Of a stretch of DNA of 9,923 nt, positions 1 through 7,360 are shown piece by piece. The DNA is from Planctomycetota bacterium (GTDB taxonomy: Bacteria > Planctomycetota > Phycisphaerae > WQYP01). Position numbers and translations under genes: made by a program. Where the stretch lies: positions 1 through 9,923 of the forward strand of contig JAJYGE010000124.1 in NCBI GenBank assembly GCA_021785155.1. The letters run 5' to 3'. Numbering within the stretch: the first letter of the stretch is position 1; the number at the start of each line of letters is the position of its first letter. The notes under the pieces are model-generated. The model did no database searches, was not told the origin of the DNA, and saw only the letters and a program-made list of their open reading frames with translations.

Positions 1-220
1 ATGGGAACATACATTGACGACGAGCGCCAAAGCCCACGGCCTCCTGGCCCCTGCCCCGCAGGGTTGGCGGCAAACGCCCCACCTGCAGCGTCGCATCGGC
101 TCAATACGTCTACGGCCCCGGTTTTCGCCGCTAGCTCCTTGCCGCCGATTAATCCTCCTATTTAGGCGTGCCGGAGCACCAGCCGTATCAAAATCGCTAT
201 AAGCGCTTCCGGAGTACTGA
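1..220. other. Left flank without a convincing gene
   Basis: No reading frame here has a ribosome binding site and a plausible protein. Frame 1 is open from the window edge to a TAG at 163-165 but translates to a Pro/Ala-rich, low-complexity peptide. A second frame (14-202) is Arg/Pro-rich and equally unconvincing. Short stretches (G-T-Y-I-D-D-E at 4-24 in frame 1; Q-Y-V-Y-G-P-G at 102-122 in frame 3, followed by stops) faintly recall the YVYGP and Y-I-D-E-P motifs of Rhs/YD-repeat core proteins. The stretch could therefore be the decayed or cut 3' end of a gene lying to the left. That is a weak resemblance only. Confidence 0.4.
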
Positions 221-2056
221 TTATTCCCGTATCTTGGCCCGGTAATAAAACCGGAAGGGTGGGCCGCAGTCGCCGTTGAGGTAAAAATCAGTCCAGCTTC
301 CATTCTGCCGGATGTTGTCCGCCCACTTGAAGTGAATTTCATTGGGCATAAAGCCGGCAATACCCAGGGCGGTTCGTGGAATTGCCATCTGCATCTCATT
401 ACCCTTGATGCGGATTTTCGCCCGGCCCACCGGAAGCCAATCGTATTTTCCGTTGACATTTTTCTCAATTACCGAGGTATGAGATTTCACGATCCGCCGA
501 TCAATGACATAGTTATAACCCATCCATTTAGTGCTTCCAGGATGCGGAATATGCAAAAACAGCAACATCCATGATTTTTCCTGCCAGGACGTCAGCGGTT
601 TTCGGGTTTTGACCCAAAAATAGATATTTTTGAGATCATACGTAAATTTACTGGCAACAATATCATTGCGGCCCGTGTTATTCACGTAGCGCACTTTTCC
701 CCAACCCGGTGAATTGCGATGCACCGCCAGCCCCCTATTATTGACAAACAGTGGCCCGATGTTTTTCCATTGGGAAAATGAGCCGTTGATACGAATCGTG
801 GCGGGATGGACCAGCGGTAACCGATGAACACCTTTATAACGACGGATATAGGAGATCATCTGATAATAATAATTATCGCCGAAGCCGCCATAAAGGCCGC
901 CCTTTGAATCCCGCATGGGTTCGGCATCGCGGCTGTATTCGGGGCTGTATTCATCAACAAAAATGGGATAACCCTTATTGACCCAATGACCGGCAAAATA
1001 TTGTCGGCCAGGTTCCGGCCAGCAGCCGGCGGTCCATTCATTCCAACCGGTGATAAACACAAATTGCGGGTTGACTTTCAGCACATGCTGCCACTGTTGA
1101 GAAAAACAGATTCCGCGCCCCGGATTCTGAGCGTCCGGGGCGGGTTCACGGGCATTAACCGAGCTTCGCCCGGTGGTGCTGTTGGCCCATCCGGCAATCG
1201 AAACTGGCATCTCTTCCGGGATATGCCGATTGATGTGCCAGGAGTAAAGCCAGGCATCCGTGCGGGCAGCACTGGGGTGTGTCGGAGTATTATCCCAGCC
1301 CCATTTATTTTTACCGCCCGTCCATGCCCAGCAATAACGCAAGGTAAAAAAATGCTTGATGACGGCAGGCAGCGTATTCATATTGCCGTGAATGAGCATC
1401 AGCGGTTTGCCATCCCAGTAAAACCAGAGTTTTTTGGCCAAGCCGGTTTTATAGATGTTTCTATAATCGGTGTTCCACGCGCGATTCCCCGCAAAACATG
1501 CAAAATCGGGCACCGGGTTGCCCAGAGCTTTCATGTGCAGCCAGGTTCTAAACAGCGATTTCTGCACACTCTTAAAATACGTTGGTCCGTTGGTATTATC
1601 CAAAATGACGGTGTTTATTCCCGCATCGCCCAGCATGGCGGCGTGTTCACGGAGTACAAACGGATCGGAACTGATGTAAAAACCGAACAGCGGCCGACCC
1701 CACCAGTGCACGGAATGAATCGGACCAATGATCGCGTTGGGATTATTCGCTAGAATCGCGGCATTATTAAGAATCGGATGGCCCGGTTCATTGTTGGCGG
1801 TGAAATAAAATATACCCACCGTTTTATCCGGCTTGGGCGGCCCAACCTGCCGATAATCAGGCAGCACCCGTCCCAAAGCATCCACCGCACCCCAGGTATC
1901 CGGCCCGGCAACTGGAACACCGGCGCGATGATGGGAATCTGGCGTTTGTGCCTTGGCCGAGGATACGAAACGGCATAACATCAGCATCACAAGCAGACAT
2001 CCGATACCGATAGATTTGAATATTGCAAGAAGATGATTTTCGTTACGAAAGGTCAT
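221..2056 (-). CDS. Exported GH71/GH99-like glycoside hydrolase-type protein with C-terminal CBM9-like domain
   Basis: This 611-residue protein starts at ATG 2056, preceded by AGGAG (2066-2070) with 9-nt spacing. A Sec signal peptide is clear: a hydrophobic stretch at about 15-31 and an A-K-A/Q cleavage site after residue 36. Residues about 75-410 look like the (beta/alpha)8 barrel seen in bacterial proteins annotated as GH71/GH99-like. Landmarks are V-G-I-F-Y-F (80-85), H-W-W-G-R-P-L-F-G-F-Y (117-127), I-T-G-W-N-E-W (335-341) and G-D-N-Y-Y-Y-Q (393-399). In GH99 the strand carrying N-E-W-H-E bears the catalytic carboxylates; here Glu340 is kept but the second Glu is replaced (T-A after N-E-W). 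Residues about 418-608 resemble a CBM9/DOMON-like beta-sandwich (I-N-G-S-F-S-Q-W, then N-I-Y-F-W-V). It is the last gene of the leftward cluster, 123 bp after a GH78 rhamnosidase, so it probably acts outside the cytoplasm on a rhamnose-containing glycan. The precise substrate cannot be read from the sequence. Confidence 0.85.
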   Translation of the reverse strand: MTFRNENHLLAIFKSIGIGCLLVMLMLCRFVSSAKAQTPDSHHRAGVPVAGPDTWGAVDALGRVLPDYRQVGPPKPDKTVGIFYFTANNEPGHPILNNAAILANNPNAIIGPIHSVHWWGRPLFGFYISSDPFVLREHAAMLGDAGINTVILDNTNGPTYFKSVQKSLFRTWLHMKALGNPVPDFACFAGNRAWNTDYRNIYKTGLAKKLWFYWDGKPLMLIHGNMNTLPAVIKHFFTLRYCWAWTGGKNKWGWDNTPTHPSAARTDAWLYSWHINRHIPEEMPVSIAGWANSTTGRSSVNAREPAPDAQNPGRGICFSQQWQHVLKVNPQFVFITGWNEWTAGCWPEPGRQYFAGHWVNKGYPIFVDEYSPEYSRDAEPMRDSKGGLYGGFGDNYYYQMISYIRRYKGVHRLPLVHPATIRINGSFSQWKNIGPLFVNNRGLAVHRNSPGWGKVRYVNNTGRNDIVASKFTYDLKNIYFWVKTRKPLTSWQEKSWMLLFLHIPHPGSTKWMGYNYVIDRRIVKSHTSVIEKNVNGKYDWLPVGRAKIRIKGNEMQMAIPRTALGIAGFMPNEIHFKWADNIRQNGSWTDFYLNGDCGPPFRFYYRAKIRE

Positions 2057-2145
2057 GAATCAAAACTCCTATGACTTTCCGGAGACATAACCGATCAGAG
2101 AAATAAAGCCGCATCGGAATTCCATTACGTGCCCGGTGAAATTGA

Positions 2146-2174
2146 GAAACGCATTGCAAACCTCAATACGTTTC
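2146..2174 (-). terminator. Strong intergenic hairpin after the rhamnosidase gene (possible terminator or processing site)
   Basis: An 11-bp stem (2146-2156 pairing with 2164-2174) with a 7-nt loop begins 5 nt after the rhamnosidase stop codon. On the leftward transcript all 11 positions pair, including one G-U at 2152/2168. On the rightward strand that position would be a C-A mismatch, so the structure fits a leftward RNA. The downstream bases (TCAATTTC) are only weakly U-rich. It could be an imperfect terminator, or a stem that stabilises the upstream mRNA and sets different expression of the last gene. Confidence 0.5.
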
Positions 2175-2179
2175 AGATG

Positions 2180-5100
2180 TTACATACAAATAAAACGATA
2201 CACGCCACCTTGCAGCCTGACAACCACCTCACCGCAGCCGGTTTTAATGATGCTCACTGCCGTCGATTGGGCCAAGGGACTTCCACTTTCTGTAATATGT
2301 TGATGGCTGGCGGCAGGTAGATAGACCGTGGCCACGCTGTTCATCGGTACGATCAAATTCATTTCCAGTTTCTTGTGATCCATGCGCCAATGAAGCGAAA
2401 TCTCTCCGCATGGTGATTCAAATCGTGCCCGGCACCAGCGCACTTCCGGCGTTGGCCGTGGACGCACTGAAAAATGCCTCCAACCCGGAGAGTTGTCATC
2501 TACGTTTAAGCCGGCAACATAACGCCACATCCATTCCCCAATGGAACTCCATGGCCAATGACAAAGGGACAAGGTGACGCTTTGGCCTCTGATATACGCA
2601 TTAAAAGACTCCCAGAACGTGGTACCGATGGTATCAACCATATACCCCCAAGAGGGCCGTGTGACCTGATTGACCATACGACTGGCGACATCATGCCGGC
2701 CGAAGCGCGAAAGACATTGCACCAACGCCCGGGTGCTTAAAAAGCCCGTAGTCAAATGGCCATGATTGCGATCAATGGCCGCTACAAGATGTTCCATCGC
2801 TTTCGAAATCAGCGGCTTATCAAGCAGGTTGAATTCCAATGCCAAAGCGTAACTGCCCTGTGCGTTGCCTGTGATGCTCCCGTCGCTTTTGACATAGCGC
2901 GCGATAAACGCCTTCCGAATATTTTCGAATAACACAGAATATTCGCGTGCCTCAGCGAATTTTCCAAGTACACGCGCACTGCGGGCCAAATAATCCGCGC
3001 TGCGCGCAAAATACGCCGTGGCCGCAAGGTCTTTTGGAGTGACCGGCGCGCCCGCACTGAGCCAGTCTCCCCAATTCTCACCGAGTTTATTTAGCCAGAG
3101 ACCATTGGAATTGTGTGAATGCACAAAATTCACCCAACGCTCCATGGCGGAAAACTGTTTCTGTAAAATATTTTTGTCGCCGGTCGCGGCGTATAGTTCC
3201 CACGCCATGATCACGCCCGCGTCGGCCCAGCCGGGCGAACCGGCGCAAATATCCGTTCCGCGCAACTGGGCATGGGGGGTGATATCACAGAATTGCCCTT
3301 CAGGCCGCTGCGAATCCCGGGAATCCTGCAAATACTTGCTGAAAAATGCCGCACCATCCATGTTGAGCATGGCGGTGGGCAAGCAATCGCGGATATCCCC
3401 CAACCACCCCAGCCGTTCTGCCCGCGCGGCACATCCGGCGGGAATATCAAAAAGCAGATTCCATTGTGTCCATCGCACCGCTTGCATCAATTCATTCCAA
3501 AGTGGATTGGAGCACGCAAACTCGCTGACCGTGGCCAGATCCGTCCGTACCGGCACGCCAATAAGCGTGTCGGCATCCGGCGGTTGGGGAAGTCCGCTTA
3601 CTTCAACATAGCGAAAGCCATGATACGTAAAATGGGGTTCGAAGACCTCCCGCCCCTCACCGCGTAAGAAAACGTCATCGCGCTGCAAAGCATCCCAGAG
3701 ATTGAGCTTATCCAAGCTACCATTGTCCAGCAGACATTCCGCATGACGCAATGTGATATGTGTGCCGGTGGGACCCGAAACGGAGAGCCTACAATAACCT
3801 GAAAACTCCTGACCAAAATCATAGCGATATACTCCGGGCGCAACGTTGGCACGAGAAACTGGCCGCAGCGGGGTTTGCCGCCGGGCAGACTGACAGAGAT
3901 GCCAACTGATTACCGCATCGTCCCGGGGAATCGTATACACATCGCGCCAGCCAGCGGCGTCAAATCCCGGCTTATCCCAATCGGGGATACCCATGCGCAG
4001 ATCCTGACATTCGCCATCCAACAAATCGCTGTACCGGATGTGGCCATCAAGGGTTGATTTCCAATGTTCATCGGTGCAAATCGTGACGCTTTGTCCATTC
4101 GCGAGTTGAATTTCCAGTTGTGCCAGCAGCTTCGGCATGTAGCCGAAAATATAGCACATATTAAATAGATTCATGTGCCCGGCGTACCAGCCATAGGCAA
4201 GTAATGCGCAGATGGCGTTGTTACCTTGCCTCAAAAGAGGCGTCACATCCAGAACGTCATAGAGGACACGCTTATTAAATTCCGTAAAACCGGGAGCCAG
4301 TTGTACGTCCGAGACACGTTGCCCATTGATGCTTATTTCATAAAATCCGCGTGCGGTCGCATACAGCACCGCGCGTTTTACCGGGGCATTTAATTGAAAC
4401 TCGCGGCGCAACATCGGCACACGGGAAATGGTATGGCCACAGGGCATTCCATCCACGGCAACAACCAAGTCCGGTGGCGCGGCGATGTTCCAAGTCTGTG
4501 GTGAAACAAAGCTATCCAGTGGTCGCCACGGATCGCCCGGCGGTGCCGGTTCAAAGGCTACCTCAAACTTACCGGTCGTTAAATACCGTTTGGAAACGCT
4601 GCCTGTTTCAACTGAATCTTTACAGGTTACCACGGCTCCCACCGCAACATCTTTCCCCTTGCTGTAAACGGAGAATCCGGCGAGCGAAAAAGCCCAATAG
4701 CGACAATCCCAATAGGCCAGTTGCATCACGACAAGGCGAATAAACCGGGCCTGTACCGGCGCAAAATTAAACCGCGGAGCTGGTACTACGGGCGGACGCG
4801 GCGAAGGCACATCGACATACATTTGATTAACCACGCGCTGCGCATCGCTAAAGTCCGCGTCCGATGATACTTCGACATAAAACCGCACGGGATAGAGAAA
4901 AGACGCGTAGTCCGTTGGTAAAAATGCGGGACGAGAAGGTGCTAATTCCAGAGAGTCAATCATGCGCGATCGACCCAAATCAAGCATGATCCATTTTTCT
5001 GAATGCGGGGAATCCGCAATTTCACTTCGGTAACAATGGATCGGCACGCGGGGAAGATTTTTCGGATCTGCCAGGACCGAATCGGTAATCCACTGGGCTT

Positions 5101-5653
5101 GCCAGTCATCGGCGGATAAAAATCCCATCGTCCACGAAGCCACATCGCTCCAGGCTGATATTCTGCCGTGATTATCCGTAATTTGCACACGCCAAAAGCA
5201 TTGCTGCCCTGAAGACAATGGATGACCGACATACTGTGCCGCCATCTCATAATCGGAAACCTCGGTGGTGGACATTACAAACCCGGAGTCCCAAAGATCC
5301 GGCGCATGAATGTTCTCTTTAGATGAAGCCACCTGCACACGCCATGCGGATTGACGTAGCGCACGAATCGTAGTGTCAGCACAGTACAGAAACCAGGTCA
5401 AACGCGGTGCCGGTACATCCACCCCCAGCGGGCCGACAAGATGCTGGCACCGCAATTTTACCGGCACCAGTGGTGAGCAATCTGTGGCGGGCGGAATCAC
5501 AGCATGCTGATCAGAACACCCTCCGGCCAACCCGTATACGGTCGCCGCGGCCGCAGTAAGGAAAATATCGCGCCGGGTTGATCCGGCCCCATGGCTGCAA
5601 ATGGATGACTTTTCCAAGGTAGAACACACCTTGTTTACGTGGTCAGGCCGCAA
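2180..5653 (-). CDS. Exported GH78-family alpha-L-rhamnosidase (multidomain, Tat lipoprotein candidate)
   Basis: This protein of up to 1157 residues belongs to a family that hydrolyses terminal alpha-L-rhamnose from glycans by an inverting mechanism. The N-terminus has a twin-arginine motif (S-T-R-R-D-I-F-L, 25-32), a hydrophobic stretch and a lipobox-like L-A-G-G-C with Cys46, so it is probably a Tat-exported lipoprotein. Domain order: Ig-like N-domain (about 65-178), a discoidin/F5-8C-like insert (about 218-330, with A-R-F-I-R-L-V at 302-308), Bac_rhamnosid_N-like beta-sandwich (about 415-590), Bac_rhamnosid beta domain (about 605-700), the (alpha/alpha)6 catalytic barrel (about 705-1045) and a C-terminal beta domain. 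Glu746 in E-R-L-G-W matches the general acid and Glu1015 in T-T-F-W-E the general base; Asp753 and His1032 are also conserved. The usual D-C-P-Q-R-D-E box reads G-C-A-A-R-A-E (740-746), which is atypical. The start is uncertain: TTG 5653 lies 5 nt after the purF stop and lacks a Shine-Dalgarno; TTG 5617 has AGGTG 9 nt upstream and keeps the whole signal. The outer limit is given. Confidence 0.92.
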   Translation of the reverse strand: MRPDHVNKVCSTLEKSSICSHGAGSTRRDIFLTAAAATVYGLAGGCSDQHAVIPPATDCSPLVPVKLRCQHLVGPLGVDVPAPRLTWFLYCADTTIRALRQSAWRVQVASSKENIHAPDLWDSGFVMSTTEVSDYEMAAQYVGHPLSSGQQCFWRVQITDNHGRISAWSDVASWTMGFLSADDWQAQWITDSVLADPKNLPRVPIHCYRSEIADSPHSEKWIMLDLGRSRMIDSLELAPSRPAFLPTDYASFLYPVRFYVEVSSDADFSDAQRVVNQMYVDVPSPRPPVVPAPRFNFAPVQARFIRLVVMQLAYWDCRYWAFSLAGFSVYSKGKDVAVGAVVTCKDSVETGSVSKRYLTTGKFEVAFEPAPPGDPWRPLDSFVSPQTWNIAAPPDLVVAVDGMPCGHTISRVPMLRREFQLNAPVKRAVLYATARGFYEISINGQRVSDVQLAPGFTEFNKRVLYDVLDVTPLLRQGNNAICALLAYGWYAGHMNLFNMCYIFGYMPKLLAQLEIQLANGQSVTICTDEHWKSTLDGHIRYSDLLDGECQDLRMGIPDWDKPGFDAAGWRDVYTIPRDDAVISWHLCQSARRQTPLRPVSRANVAPGVYRYDFGQEFSGYCRLSVSGPTGTHITLRHAECLLDNGSLDKLNLWDALQRDDVFLRGEGREVFEPHFTYHGFRYVEVSGLPQPPDADTLIGVPVRTDLATVSEFACSNPLWNELMQAVRWTQWNLLFDIPAGCAARAERLGWLGDIRDCLPTAMLNMDGAAFFSKYLQDSRDSQRPEGQFCDITPHAQLRGTDICAGSPGWADAGVIMAWELYAATGDKNILQKQFSAMERWVNFVHSHNSNGLWLNKLGENWGDWLSAGAPVTPKDLAATAYFARSADYLARSARVLGKFAEAREYSVLFENIRKAFIARYVKSDGSITGNAQGSYALALEFNLLDKPLISKAMEHLVAAIDRNHGHLTTGFLSTRALVQCLSRFGRHDVASRMVNQVTRPSWGYMVDTIGTTFWESFNAYIRGQSVTLSLCHWPWSSIGEWMWRYVAGLNVDDNSPGWRHFSVRPRPTPEVRWCRARFESPCGEISLHWRMDHKKLEMNLIVPMNSVATVYLPAASHQHITESGSPLAQSTAVSIIKTGCGEVVVRLQGGVYRFICM

Positions 5654-5658
5654 GTCGA

Positions 5659-7200
5659 TTATTCAAACATCTTCATCTGATGGCGCTCCAGACCAAATTT
5701 ACTGACAGTGTTATCCACCGGAATAGGATATTTCCCGGACCAACATGCGGTACAGTAATGTGTTTCCGGTTGTCCCAGGCAAGACAACATGCCGTCAAGA
5801 GACAAGTAGTGCAGGGAGTCAACTTCAATGAAATCGCGAATTTGCTCCACCGTGCGGCCATTGGCGATGAGTTCTGTGGGGGTCGGAAAATCGATGCCAT
5901 AGAAACAAGGATGCCGAATCGGCGGACAGCTTACCCGCATGTGAATTTCTTTCGCTCCGGCCCGACGTAGAGCCAAAATCTTTCCGCGTGTGGTGGTTCC
6001 TCTGACAATGGAATCCTCCACGACCACGATGCGTTTGTCCCGCACCACTTCGGGAATCACGATTAATTTCATCTGCACGGCCAGATCACGCATTTGCTGC
6101 GAGGGCTGGATAAACGATCGTCCCACATAACGATTTGGAACGATGCCCTCTTCAAAGGGAATACCGCTTTGTTTGCTGTACCCCAATGCCGCCGAACGGC
6201 CGCTATCGGGAATGGGTATGACAATATCGGCGTCCACTGGAGCTTCAATGGCCAACTGTCGGCCCATTTTCTGGCGGGCGGTTAAAACGGTATCGCCAAA
6301 AAGAGTGCTGGAAGGACTGGCAAAATAAACGTGTTCAAAAGCGCAGTGCGCGGGCGTTTCCGGCGTTTCGATAAAATATCGGCTGGTAAGTTGGGTGCCG
6401 CTGATGTCGATGGTGATGATTTCACCCGGATGCACTTCCCGAATAAAGGTCGCCTGGATGCTGGCCAGGGCGCACGTTTCTGAAGCCACACAATAAAAGC
6501 CGTCCCGCGTTTTTCCGATTACCAGCGGACGGAACCCCCAAGGATCCCGGCATGCTTCAATACGATCTTTGAAAAGAAACACAAAACTAAACGCCCCCTG
6601 CAGATGCCTCAAAACATGCGCCAGGGGATCGCTTTTTTCCTGATGCGTCGGTTTGGCCAGCATGTGGATGACAATTTCCGTATCGCTGGTAGAGTAAAAA
6701 ATATGGCCGTATTTCTGATACTCCGCCCGCAGCCGCGTGGCATTAATTAAATTACCGTTGTGGGCCACCGCAACTTGTCCTTCGCTGTATTCCTCCAGCA
6801 GCGGCTGGGCATTGCATTTACGATTTGAGCCGGCAGTGGAATAACGCACATGGCCGATGGCGGCAATCCCATGCATATCCCGTAATACGCCTTTGTTAAA
6901 TACATCCGCCACCAGCCCCAGCCCGGTAAGCGCTGTGATGGATTGACCGTCGCTGGTGGCGATTCCAGCGGATTCCTGCCCGCGATGTTGCAGGGCATAT
7001 AGGCCGTAATAGCAGCGCTCCACCGCATCGCGTGGACCGGCAACGCCGAAGACACCGCATTTTTCTTTTTTTTCGTAATCACCAAGAACCTGCCGCAGAC
7101 CATGTATTAATTCAATAGAGTCGCCCAGACAGGGCAACGAGACTGTTCGCGCAGAATTTGTATCAAGAATGTGTGGGAAATCCGACTCAATACCACCCAT
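5659..7200 (-). CDS. purF: Amidophosphoribosyltransferase (glutamine PRPP amidotransferase)
   Basis: PurF transfers ammonia from glutamine to PRPP to make 5-phosphoribosylamine, the first committed step of cytoplasmic purine synthesis. From the ATG at 7200 it has 513 residues. The class II (Ntn) glutaminase domain begins at the nucleophile Cys48 in K-C-G-V-F-G and includes H-R-G-Q-E-S-A-G, H-V-R-Y-S-T-A-G and A-H-N-G-N-L. The phosphoribosyltransferase domain carries the PRPP loop V-V-V-E-D-S-I-V-R-G-T-T (from about residue 392). Cysteines at 286, 432, 483 and 486 (H-C-A-F-E-H, H-P-C-F-Y-G, C-T-A-C) match the four ligands of the 4Fe-4S cluster in the Bacillus-type, oxygen-sensitive, propeptide-processed enzyme. 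An in-frame ATG at 7224 would add eight residues but has no good ribosome binding site and abuts a hairpin; ATG 7200 has GGAG at 7210-7213. The 47-residue propeptide is long. It is divergent from transketolase and nearly abuts the rhamnosidase gene. Confidence 0.96.
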   Translation of the reverse strand: MGGIESDFPHILDTNSARTVSLPCLGDSIELIHGLRQVLGDYEKKEKCGVFGVAGPRDAVERCYYGLYALQHRGQESAGIATSDGQSITALTGLGLVADVFNKGVLRDMHGIAAIGHVRYSTAGSNRKCNAQPLLEEYSEGQVAVAHNGNLINATRLRAEYQKYGHIFYSTSDTEIVIHMLAKPTHQEKSDPLAHVLRHLQGAFSFVFLFKDRIEACRDPWGFRPLVIGKTRDGFYCVASETCALASIQATFIREVHPGEIITIDISGTQLTSRYFIETPETPAHCAFEHVYFASPSSTLFGDTVLTARQKMGRQLAIEAPVDADIVIPIPDSGRSAALGYSKQSGIPFEEGIVPNRYVGRSFIQPSQQMRDLAVQMKLIVIPEVVRDKRIVVVEDSIVRGTTTRGKILALRRAGAKEIHMRVSCPPIRHPCFYGIDFPTPTELIANGRTVEQIRDFIEVDSLHYLSLDGMLSCLGQPETHYCTACWSGKYPIPVDNTVSKFGLERHQMKMFE

Positions 7201-7209
7201 GAGAGGAAT

Positions 7210-7213
7210 CTCC
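7210..7213 (-). promoter_or_regulatory. Ribosome binding site that favours the inner purF start
   Basis: On the leftward strand GGAG lies 9 nt before ATG 7200. The alternative ATG at 7224 is preceded only by GATGGTGGT directly against the start codon, so the inner start is preferred. Confidence 0.6.
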
Positions 7214-7229
7214 AAGTTCCGCATACCAC

Positions 7230-7246
7230 CATCGCCACATGCGATG
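7230..7246. promoter_or_regulatory. Inverted repeat CATCGC-N5-GCGATG in the purF leader
   Basis: A perfect 6-bp inverted repeat with a 5-nt spacer (CACAT) sits between the candidate purF -10 box (7255-7260) and the purF start. The predicted transcription start lies near 7248, so the repeat would be at the very 5' end of the mRNA, either as a stabilising hairpin or as a DNA operator overlapping the start site. It does not match a regulator site that I recognise. Confidence 0.4.
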
Positions 7247-7254
7247 TAGATTTA

Positions 7255-7282
7255 ATTATACACGTTCATAGCGCCTTGCAAA
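7255..7282 (-). promoter_or_regulatory. Candidate sigma-70-type promoter for the purF cluster
   Basis: On the leftward strand a perfect TATAAT occupies 7260-7255, and TTTGCA (7282-7277, 4 of 6 matches to TTGACA) lies 16 nt upstream. It faces purF with a predicted leader of about 48 nt to ATG 7200. The near-consensus -10 is the stronger part of the call; the -35 is mediocre. Confidence 0.55.
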
Positions 7283-7301
7283 CATATCCAACACACTAAA
7301 T

Positions 7302-7330
7302 TTGGCAGAACAGACAATGGCGAGTAAACT
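7302..7330 (+). promoter_or_regulatory. Candidate sigma-70-type promoter for transketolase
   Basis: TTGGCA (7302-7307, 5 of 6) and TAAACT (7325-7330, 4 of 6) are separated by the optimal 17 bp. The predicted start near 7337 gives a leader of about 24 nt containing the Shine-Dalgarno GAGG at 7349-7352. It lies back to back with the leftward purF promoter; the -35 boxes are about 20 bp apart, so the two polymerases or a shared regulator could influence each other. Confidence 0.5.
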
Positions 7331-7360
7331 AACTGAGGATATTGATGTGAGGATTCAGTT

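Noticed and set aside
195..205. CGCT-TAT-AGCG hairpin followed by ATTTT downstream of the GH99-like gene (leftward)
   Set aside because: A 4-bp stem with a 3-nt loop and a short T-run is too weak to call a terminator.
986..1753. 255-codon open frame on the + strand
   Set aside because: It is antisense to the GH99-like gene, with no ribosome binding site and a Pro/Arg/Gly-rich translation without domain features.
2066..2084. CTCC/GGAG pairing that could hide the Shine-Dalgarno of the GH99-like gene
   Set aside because: Only 4 bp across an 11-nt loop; such pairing is expected by chance near any purine-rich binding site.
3018..3611. 197-codon open frame on the + strand
   Set aside because: It lies fully opposite the catalytic domain of the rhamnosidase, with no independent support.
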